From Sandarakinorhabdus sp. AAP62 (GTDB taxonomy: Bacteria; Pseudomonadota; Alphaproteobacteria; Sphingomonadales; Sphingomonadaceae), in NCBI RefSeq assembly GCF_000331225.1, contig NZ_ANFY01000007.1, positions 62,001-126,000 of the forward strand: a stretch of 64,000 bases of DNA. Reading direction: 5' to 3'. The notes beneath the pieces are model-generated. The model did no database searches, was not told the DNA's origin, and worked only from the letters and a program-made list of their open reading frames with translations. Position 1 is the first letter of the stretch. Every line of letters starts with the position of its first letter. Below, piece after piece: positions 1-6,144 of this stretch. Position numbers and translations under genes: made by a program.

Positions 1-219
1 ATCCCGACAGAGATAGTCTGGGGCATGCGTGACCCGATCCTGGCCCGCGCGCTGCCGACGATGAAGGCCATGTACCCCACGGCGCACGTCACCGAAACCC
101 AGGCCGGCCATTTCCTGCAGGAAGAGGTGCCGGTTGAAATTGCCGATGCGATCACGCGTGTGGTCGCGGCCGTGCAGGCGGAACAACCAGCGTTGCGCGC
201 AGCCGCCAAACCGGAATGA
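1..219 (+). CDS. alpha/beta hydrolase, C-terminal part (haloalkane dehalogenase/epoxide hydrolase-like)
   Basis: The gene enters from the left edge and only its last 72 codons are present, read in frame from base 1. The fragment shows WGMRDP, where alpha/beta hydrolases place the acid residue after strand 7, and AGHFLQEE, which holds the catalytic His. The GHFLQEE form is typical of haloalkane dehalogenases and epoxide hydrolases. The nucleophile is outside the window, so the substrate cannot be named. It lies on the same strand as the TetR and Baeyer-Villiger monooxygenase genes. A hydrolase beside a monooxygenase that makes esters would suit a ketone-degradation role, but that is inference. 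Confidence 0.75.
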   Translation: MPTEIVWGMRDPILARALPTMKAMYPTAHVTETQAGHFLQEEVPVEIADAITRVVAAVQAEQPALRAAAKPE

Positions 220-228
220 GATCAGGCG

Positions 229-270
229 CCCCCTGTTCGCTGCCCCCTGTTCGCTGCCACGGGTTCGCTG
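229..270 (+). repeat. three 14-bp tandem repeats upstream of the TetR gene
   Basis: Three units of 14 bases sit end to end at 229-242, 243-256 and 257-270. The first two are identical (CCCCCTGTTCGCTG); the third is CCACGGGTTCGCTG. A partial fourth unit (CTACGGGG) follows. The array lies between the hydrolase stop codon and the TetR start. It may be simple slippage or a regulatory array. Confidence 0.7.
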
Positions 271-363
271 CTACGGGGCGAATGGCCAGCGGCATCGTTT
301 CCCCGCGCGTCACCGGACACCGACCTCGACTTGCTATCTTTCTGCGGGAGGATGATAGGTTTC

Positions 364-1017
364 ATGATGCCAATGCCTGGCATGACGAGCGGAACCATGG
401 ACGTTTCACACCGAACTGACACCAAGGCCGAACTGCTGCGCTCGGCCGAGCGGCTGATTGCCGAGAAGGGCCTTGGTTCGGTATCGGTGAAGATGATCAC
501 CACCGATGCCGGCGCGCGCAATCCCAGCGCGGTGCATTACCACTTCGGCAGCATCGAGAGCCTGATCGAGGAAGTTTTTGCCAAGCGCTTTCGCGAGATC
601 GAGGCCGAGCGGGCGGTGCGGCTGGAACGGGTCACTCAAAGCGATCCCCAGGCACGGTTGGTGGCGCTGGTCGAAGCGGCGATCGGTCCCTTCATCGAAG
701 CCTGCCTTGAAGACAATGGGCGCGTCTACGCCCGGTTCTGCCTTCAGTTCGTGTCGGATCCGCGGTTCGACTATGCCAAGCTGATTATCAACGCCGGGGC
801 GCAGAGCTTTGTGCGACTGAGCGAGGAGATCATCGCCTGCCTGCCGCACATTCCGCTTGAAACGCTGGAGGCCCGGATGCGGCAGAGCTTCGTGATCGCG
901 TTGGTGCAGGCCGTGAGCTTTGCCCGCGCGGTCGAAGCGGGGACGGCGCCGCCTGTGGACGCCGCGGTCAGGGAGGCGGCCACCTGCCTCGCGGCTTATC
1001 TGAGCGCGCCTGCCTGA
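364..1017 (+). CDS. TetR/AcrR-family transcriptional regulator
   Basis: This is a one-domain repressor of about 217 residues. The N-terminal helix-turn-helix reads TKAELLRSAERLIAEKGLGS followed by a second helix and VHYHFGSIESLIEEVF, the usual TetR DNA-binding block; the rest is a helical ligand-binding domain. I chose the ATG at 364 because GGGAGG at 346-351 lies 12 bases upstream; ATGs at 352, 367, 373, 382 and 397 are alternatives, and 397 would also leave the DNA-binding domain whole. The gene lies just upstream of the monooxygenase on the same strand. It is the obvious candidate to bind the palindrome at 1050-1064, but no copy of that palindrome precedes its own start, so autoregulation is not evident. 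Confidence 0.88.
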   Translation: MMPMPGMTSGTMDVSHRTDTKAELLRSAERLIAEKGLGSVSVKMITTDAGARNPSAVHYHFGSIESLIEEVFAKRFREIEAERAVRLERVTQSDPQARLVALVEAAIGPFIEACLEDNGRVYARFCLQFVSDPRFDYAKLIINAGAQSFVRLSEEIIACLPHIPLETLEARMRQSFVIALVQAVSFARAVEAGTAPPVDAAVREAATCLAAYLSAPA

Positions 1018-1040
1018 CCAACAATGGTCAGCCTGCCAAC

Positions 1041-1068
1041 TTGACAGAATAATGTAATGCATTAAATT
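1041..1068 (+). promoter_or_regulatory. promoter of the monooxygenase gene with embedded palindrome TAATGTAATGCATTA
   Basis: A consensus -35 box TTGACA lies at 1041-1046 and a -10-like TAAATT at 1063-1068, with a 16-bp spacer. The 15-bp palindrome (arms TAATG/CATTA) fills 1050-1064, so a bound repressor would cover the spacer and touch the -10 box. Related palindromes occur at 3737-3751 and, on the other strand, at 4737-4751. Confidence 0.7.
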
Positions 1069-1106
1069 CCTCGCATTGCAGCGCACCAGCCGCGTGAGGG
1101 GATTGC

Positions 1107-2969
1107 ATGATGACGACAGTGCTCGACAGGGCTGACATCAAGGCAAAATACGCCGCCGAGCGCGCCAAGCGGCTGCGCCCCGAAGGGAATGATCAATATC
1201 AGCGGCTTTCGGGCAAGTTCGCCGCCCTCGCCGCCGATCCTTATACCCCGTTCATCGAACGCGCGCCGGTTGCCGACCATGTCACCTTTGCCTTCGTCGG
1301 GGCCGGCATGTCCGGGCTGGTGGTCGGCGCGCGGCTCAAGGAAGCGGGGATCGACAGCTTTCGCCTGATCGACAAGGCCGGCGGCGTCGGCGGCACCTGG
1401 TACTGGAACCGCTATCCCGGTGCGCGCTGCGACACGGCGGCGATGATCTATCTGCCGCTGCTGGAAGAGACCGGCTATATCCCAAGCGAGAAATATGTCC
1501 GTGGCCCCGAAATCCTCGCCCATTGCGAGCGGATCGCCGCGCACTATGGCCTGTACGACAAGGCCCTGTTTCACACCGAGGTATCGAGCATCGAATGGCA
1601 GGAGGCCACGCGGGTCTGGCGGATCACCACCAACCGCGGCGACGATTTCACCGCCAAATATGTCGCGATCGGTACCGGGCCGCTGCACGTCGCCAAGCTG
1701 CCAGGGATAGCGGGGATCGAGACTTTCAAGGGCAAGTCGTTCCACACCAGCCGCTGGGACTATGATTATACCGGCGGCGATGCGAACGGCGCGCCGATGG
1801 ACAGGCTTGCCGACAAGCGGGTCGCGGTGATCGGTACCGGAGCAACCGGCGTGCAGTGCATCCCGCAACTGGCCAGGACGGCCAAGCAGCTTTTCGTCTT
1901 CCAGCGCACGCCGTCGTCCGTTGATGTGCGAGGCAACCACCCGATCGATCCGCAATGGTTCGACAGCATTGCAAGACCGGGCTGGCAGAAACGCTGGATG
2001 GACAATTTCGTCGAGAACATGGGAGGCGGCATCCCGTCCGAAGATCTGATCAACGACGGCTGGACTGAAATCTCGCGCCGTATTCGGGAAAAGGCCCTGG
2101 GCAGCACGCCGGCCTGGCTGGCAAAGGCCGGGATGCGCGCACGCGAGGCTTTCAATCGTCCGCCAATTCAAATGGGAACGGACCGGGTGCGGGCGGCGTT
2201 CGAGGAGGCGGATATCGAGAAGATGGAGGAAATCCGCGCCCGGATTGCAACCGTGGTCCAGGATCCGCACACCGCAGAGCAGCTCAAGCCCTGGTATTCG
2301 CAGCTCTGCAAGCGGCCGTGCTTCAGCGATGAGTATCTTCCCGCCTATAACGCGCCCAACACCATTCTGGTCGATACCGACGGCAAGGGGGTCGAGCAGA
2401 TCACCGAAACCGGCCTTGTCGTGGGCGGCAAGCTCTATGAGGTCGATTGCATCATCTACGCCTCGGGCTTCGAATATGGCGCCAATTTCCAGCTGAAGAC
2501 GGGCTTCGACCTCAAGGGCCGTGGCGGCCAGATGCTCTCCGAATATTGGGCGGATGGCCTGCAGACCCTGCACGGGCTGCACATGCACGGTTTCCCCAAC
2601 GCCTTTGCCGTGCAGATGAACCAGGGCGCCAACATGGTCTCGAACATTCCGCACAACATCGTCGATCATGCCGCCACCATCGCCCAGGTGGTCGCCCATG
2701 CCGAGCGCGGGGGGTTCGCCGAAATCGAGCCCACCCAGGCGGCGGTATCGGACTGGGTGCAACTGATCCTGACGGCACCGCCGTCCATGATCACCTCATC
2801 AGACTGCACCCCCGGCTTCTGGAATAATGAAGGCCAGGGCTGGAACGAGAAGTTCCGCCGTTCGCAAGGCCACCCGGGCGGCGCCGGGGGCTTTTTCCGG
2901 CATATCGAGGCGTGGCGCGAGTCGGGGCGCAGGTCTGGGGACTTTGCCGGGCTGGTTTTCAGCAAGTGA
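1107..2969 (+). CDS. flavin-containing Baeyer-Villiger-type monooxygenase
   Basis: The product is a 620-residue FAD- and NADPH-dependent monooxygenase expected to insert oxygen beside a ketone carbonyl. An FAD-binding GAGMSG lies at residues 65-70, the BVMO-typical GGTWYWNRYPGARCD at about 95-109, and the type I BVMO fingerprint FxGxxxHxxxW at 207-217 (F207, H213, W217). The second Rossmann motif GTGATG is at 243-248. The roughly 60-residue extension before the first Rossmann motif resembles the phenylacetone/steroid monooxygenase branch. The start is supported by GAGGGG a few bases upstream; a second ATG follows directly. The substrate is not readable from sequence. Downstream comes a GST-kappa-like gene, and upstream a TetR gene that probably controls it. 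Confidence 0.9.
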   Translation: MMTTVLDRADIKAKYAAERAKRLRPEGNDQYQRLSGKFAALAADPYTPFIERAPVADHVTFAFVGAGMSGLVVGARLKEAGIDSFRLIDKAGGVGGTWYWNRYPGARCDTAAMIYLPLLEETGYIPSEKYVRGPEILAHCERIAAHYGLYDKALFHTEVSSIEWQEATRVWRITTNRGDDFTAKYVAIGTGPLHVAKLPGIAGIETFKGKSFHTSRWDYDYTGGDANGAPMDRLADKRVAVIGTGATGVQCIPQLARTAKQLFVFQRTPSSVDVRGNHPIDPQWFDSIARPGWQKRWMDNFVENMGGGIPSEDLINDGWTEISRRIREKALGSTPAWLAKAGMRAREAFNRPPIQMGTDRVRAAFEEADIEKMEEIRARIATVVQDPHTAEQLKPWYSQLCKRPCFSDEYLPAYNAPNTILVDTDGKGVEQITETGLVVGGKLYEVDCIIYASGFEYGANFQLKTGFDLKGRGGQMLSEYWADGLQTLHGLHMHGFPNAFAVQMNQGANMVSNIPHNIVDHAATIAQVVAHAERGGFAEIEPTQAAVSDWVQLILTAPPSMITSSDCTPGFWNNEGQGWNEKFRRSQGHPGGAGGFFRHIEAWRESGRRSGDFAGLVFSK

Positions 2970-3042
2970 CAGATACGGCGGGGAAGGCGCCTTCCGGCCC
3001 CGCGCGTGAGATCAGGTCGGGATTGCGAGAGGGAAAAAGGCC

Positions 3043-3696
3043 GTGACCGAAATCGTTGATGTGTACTGGTCGTTCCGCAGCCCCTACTCGCGGCTGGTGA
3101 CGGCTGACCTGCTGCAACTGCGGGACGAATTCGATGTCGATGTGCAACTGCGGGTCGTACTGCCGCTGGCGGTCCGCAACCCGAAGGCGCTGTTTGATCC
3201 GAGCAACCGCAAGCCCCCCCGCTATATCATGATGGACAGCATCCGCCGCGGCGAGATGCTTGGTCGCCCGATTGTCCTGCCGGCCGATCCGGACCCGATC
3301 GTGCAGGATTTCCAGACAATGACCATCTCCAGCGAGCAGCCCCATATCTACCGCCTGTCCAAGCTCGGCGTGGAGGCCAACCGCCATGGCCGCGGCGTGG
3401 AACTGGCCGACCAGGTGGCCGCCCTGATCTTTGGCGGTACCAGGGGGTGGGACAAGGGCGATCTGCTCGGGCAAGCCGTGGCCCGGGCCGGGCTGGACCT
3501 GGCACTGCTCGACGCTGCCATCGCAAGCGGCGATCACATGGAAGAGATCGAACGCAATCAGCAGGCGCTCGACGCTGCCGGCCACTGGGGTGTGCCGACC
3601 ATGGTGTTTCGCGGTGAGCCCTTCTTCGGCCAGGACCGGATCGAGACGCTGCGCTGGCGTCTCACCCGCGCCGGGCTTCCCAGGAGCAAATCATGA
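3043..3696 (+). CDS. DsbA-family protein, 2-hydroxychromene-2-carboxylate isomerase-like
   Basis: This is a 217-residue thioredoxin-fold protein of the GST-kappa/HCCA-isomerase group. The start region YWSFRSPYSRL matches the family's SPYS motif; Ser13 aligns with the catalytic Ser, and there is no CxxC, so it is not a disulfide oxidase. The C-terminal GVPTMVFRGEPFFGQDR is the cis-Pro substrate and glutathione-binding region. The start is a GTG preceded by GAGAGGG. HCCA isomerases act in aromatic-ring degradation with glutathione, but related proteins accompany other catabolic genes. It lies 73 bases after the monooxygenase stop and is probably co-transcribed with it. Confidence 0.8.
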   Translation: MTEIVDVYWSFRSPYSRLVTADLLQLRDEFDVDVQLRVVLPLAVRNPKALFDPSNRKPPRYIMMDSIRRGEMLGRPIVLPADPDPIVQDFQTMTISSEQPHIYRLSKLGVEANRHGRGVELADQVAALIFGGTRGWDKGDLLGQAVARAGLDLALLDAAIASGDHMEEIERNQQALDAAGHWGVPTMVFRGEPFFGQDRIETLRWRLTRAGLPRSKS

Positions 3697-3736
3697 CGCC
3701 GCGGACACAGCCGCTGGCCGGCCGTACGGCTGAGGT

Positions 3737-3755
3737 TAATGTAGTGCATTATATC
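3737..3755 (+). promoter_or_regulatory. palindrome TAATGTAGTGCATTA with overlapping -10-like box
   Basis: The palindrome occupies 3737-3751 and a -10-like TATATC begins at 3750, the same geometry as at 1050-1068. No good -35 box is visible at the matching distance. The site lies about 90 bases before the EF-hand gene at 3845 and is the only clear regulatory element in that gap. Confidence 0.55.
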
Positions 3756-3844
3756 AGGAAGGGGCGCTGCTGATCGGGCTTTGGAGAGATGTGATCCCGC
3801 AGCTGCGCCGACGTTTGTTCCCTCAACCCTGTGGAGATTACGCG

Positions 3845-4117
3845 ATGAAGACGATTGCCAGGATGGCGGTATTTGCCGCAGCCGCGATGTTGTTCGTTCC
3901 GCCCGCTTCTGCCGACGCCTATCAGGATCGTCTGAGCGAACTGCGGACCCGGTTCAAGGCATCTGATCGAAACAAGGACGGCAAGTTGACGCGGCAGGAA
4001 GCCAGGGATGGCGGCATGGTCCGCATCGCCGACAATTTCAGCGTCATCGATGCCGACAAGGATGGCGTCGTCACCTTGGCGCAGATCGAGGCCCAGATGG
4101 CCGCGCGGTTCAGATAA
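3845..4117 (+). CDS. small secreted EF-hand protein
   Basis: A 90-residue protein begins with a signal peptide (MKTIARMAVFAAAAMLF, predicted cleavage after ASA near residue 24). Two calcium-binding EF-hand loops follow: DRNKDGKLTRQE, a full consensus, and DADKDGVVTLAQ, whose twelfth position is Gln instead of Glu, which may weaken binding. I chose the ATG at 3845 because GTGGAG lies about 9 bases upstream and it gives a proper signal peptide; an in-frame ATG at 3791 would bury the signal. The gene converges on a second EF-hand gene. Both have the shared palindrome upstream, so they may be expressed together with the monooxygenase. The function is unknown. Confidence 0.82.
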   Translation: MKTIARMAVFAAAAMLFVPPASADAYQDRLSELRTRFKASDRNKDGKLTRQEARDGGMVRIADNFSVIDADKDGVVTLAQIEAQMAARFR

Positions 4118-4246
4118 GCCCATTGTCGCGGAGCGTGCCGCCCTGACGGATCAGCGCGCTCCGCACCATGGCGTGGTGATTGCCGGGCAAGCACGCGCCC
4201 GCAGTTCCGGGGAGTCTCAGCCTGGCCTCGCTCCGGCGGTTCCGGA

Positions 4247-4672
4247 TTAGCGTGCTGTCGGAAGCTCCGACCGCGCGACCATGCCATCGTCATTCCTGTC
4301 GAGCATGCCAAACACATCGGGATCGGTCTTGTTCCATTCATCCAGGGTAACACGCCCGTCATCGTTGCGATCAAAGATCGACGTGACCCGCTCGAAGGCC
4401 GGATCAAACTTGCGTCGCGCGATCGGTATGCGCGGCCTGTCGCCCTCGCTGATGACACCGTCCGAATTGCGATCAAGCCGTGCGAACATCTGTGCCCGAT
4501 GCTGGTTGAACTCGGCTCGAGACGTCTTGCCGTCACCGTTCAGATCGGCTTCGGTCATCATCTCGGCAATTCTCCCTAGCGTCTTCGGGCTTGGCTGCGC
4601 TAGAACGGTGGCTGTGCCCATGGCAGACAGGATGAGCCCAAGCACACTCAAGACGGCAAATCGCCTTTTCAT
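4247..4672 (-). CDS. secreted four-EF-hand protein
   Basis: A 141-residue exported protein starts with a signal peptide (MKRRFAVLSVLGLILSAMG, ending near VLAQ). It then has four EF-hand-like loops: DLNGDGKTSRAE, DRNSDGVISEGD, DRNDDGRVTLDE and DRNDDGMVARSE. The start at 4672 is supported by GAGAGG 6 bases upstream; a much longer in-frame reading back to 5200 passes through the promoter palindrome and is not credible. It is convergent with the other EF-hand gene, 129 bases away. It is likely a periplasmic calcium-binding protein of unknown partner. Confidence 0.85.
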   Translation of the reverse strand: MKRRFAVLSVLGLILSAMGTATVLAQPSPKTLGRIAEMMTEADLNGDGKTSRAEFNQHRAQMFARLDRNSDGVISEGDRPRIPIARRKFDPAFERVTSIFDRNDDGRVTLDEWNKTDPDVFGMLDRNDDGMVARSELPTAR

Positions 4673-4736
4673 TTCAGACCTCTCAATCTTCGTCGCCAGT
4701 AGGCACGCTGCAACAGGAGTGGGGCGCGCGCATGTG

Positions 4737-4751
4737 TAATGCGTTACATTA
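4737..4751 (-). promoter_or_regulatory. palindrome TAATGTAACGCATTA upstream of the four-EF-hand gene
   Basis: On the minus strand the palindrome ends in TA, which begins a -10-like TACACA, the same arrangement as at the other two sites. No consensus -35 is visible. It lies 64 bases upstream of the start codon at 4672. Confidence 0.55.
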
Positions 4752-5433
4752 GATTGCGGTGCGATGCAAGAAAGAGAATAGTGTGCGGTCTCAATCTTCT
4801 CCCGGCATGCGGGACCGACGCGGCTTGAACAGCCGGGCGACCCGCCGAGTGACCCCTTGCCGGAAAACCCACCGGGATTGGGTGATTGCTCTGCAGCCTT
4901 GCAACCCGCTCCTTGTTCTTCGGCCTCCCTACTATGCGCCATCCTGTTCCTGATGGGAGACATCGAAATCGCGTTGATGCGCCGGCAGATCTGGCCCGAT
5001 GGGCCGCCAATCACAGTGATGATGCACGAAGAAAATTCCATTATTCGGCATATGCTGGCCGCCAGATGGCTCTCCATCGCCCGCGAAAGCTCCAATAGCA
5101 GGGACAGAGCAAAGACCTTCGGACTGCGTTGCGCACCATGCAGTTTCGCAGGCGACCGTAGAACGGCACACCAGCCGTGCGCGTTCCAAAATCCACCCAT
5201 TCTCCGTGGGTTTGCGGGTTCACGTCGAACGAGCTGCGAGACCGAGCAAGCGCTCCTGCTCTTCCCATGTGAGCGCGATCCCTGCCGCTGACAGCGCCTT
5301 GCGGGTGACTGCGTCAGGCCGCGCGCCAGCTACGCCCTCTCGACGGTTCGAGGACTCAGCAAATAGATGCACGGAAGGCTTGGCAGTGCCAAATAAACGG
5401 CCCGGTGCCGCTTTTCGGCGGCGCTCATTGGCG
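4752..5433. other. intergenic stretch with no convincing gene
   Basis: About 680 bases lie between the EF-hand promoter and the end of copB. Several short open frames cross it, but none has a ribosome site together with recognisable content. One minus-strand frame (5220-5453) includes ALTWEEQERLLGL, which looks protein-like and could be a decayed fragment of an older gene. I see no transposase, terminal repeat or RNA gene here. Confidence 0.5.
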
Positions 5434-6144
5434 TCACAGCCAGAATCGCACACCCGTTCGCACCGACCAGCCGCCGGGATTTTCGCCGGCAGCGCGCGCC
5501 AGCCGGCTGGATTCGCCGAGGCGCCGTTCGAACATCACCGCCACATAGGGCGCGACACGGCGGGTGACCTCGTAACGGGTCAGCACGCCAGCCTCGATGA
5601 TCGCCGGGCCGGGCGCAATCAGCCGTTCCGGCACGCGGGTCGCATAGATGTCGGTTTCGAACAGCGGCTGCACCACCAGCCGGTTGGTCATGCGCAAATC
5701 GAACGACTGGCGCAGGCGGAACAGCACGTCACCCTTGAAGCCGAAAAAGGCGTGCGCCTCGGTTTCGAAGAACAGGGGCGCCAGGCCTTGCACGCCGACG
5801 ACGGCATAGGTGCGGGCATCAGGCTGGTTGTCATGGCGCAGGCCAACCTGGGCATCGAAGAACATGGCGATGTTGCGGCTGTAGAGCGCCTGGAACTCGC
5901 TCTGCTCCAGCCGTGGCCCCTTGGTCTCGCCCTCGGTGCGCCACCAGAACTTGTTCATGTCGCTGCCGATCCAGCCCTGCACCTCCCAGTTGGCGACGAG
6001 CTTGCCGTCAAAGCGGGTGATGTCGGCCTCTTCGACGAGCGTGTAGTTGTTGATGCCGCCATCGTGGCCATGGGCAGGATCGGGGGCCTTCTGGGCCGCA
6101 GCGGGCGCGGCCAGCAGCGCCGCCGTGATGAGAAGCGCGCGCAT
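5434..6144 (-). CDS. copB: copper resistance protein B (outer-membrane)
   Basis: A 236-residue CopB-family protein, in outline a signal peptide (MRALLITAALLAAPAAAQ) followed by an outer-membrane beta-barrel. The family core is clear: LVANWEVQGWIGSDMNKFWWRTEGE, then YSRNIAMFFDAQVGLRHD and GENPGGWSVRTGVRFWL with the terminal Phe/Trp-Leu signature of barrel proteins. The Met/His-rich N-terminal tract found in many CopB proteins is almost absent; in this operon a comparable array sits in CopA. The start at 6144 overlaps the copA stop by one base (TGATG), so the two are translationally coupled. CopB is thought to limit copper entry or sequester copper at the outer membrane. Confidence 0.9.
   Translation of the reverse strand: MRALLITAALLAAPAAAQKAPDPAHGHDGGINNYTLVEEADITRFDGKLVANWEVQGWIGSDMNKFWWRTEGETKGPRLEQSEFQALYSRNIAMFFDAQVGLRHDNQPDARTYAVVGVQGLAPLFFETEAHAFFGFKGDVLFRLRQSFDLRMTNRLVVQPLFETDIYATRVPERLIAPGPAIIEAGVLTRYEVTRRVAPYVAVMFERRLGESSRLARAAGENPGGWSVRTGVRFWL

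Noticed and set aside
4673-5200. N-terminal extension of the four-EF-hand protein
   Set aside because: It would place the promoter palindrome inside the coding region and hide the signal peptide.
5220-5453. 77-codon minus-strand frame containing ALTWEEQERLLGL
   Set aside because: It looks somewhat protein-like, but it has no recognised family and overlaps the end of copB; I list it only as a possible relic.
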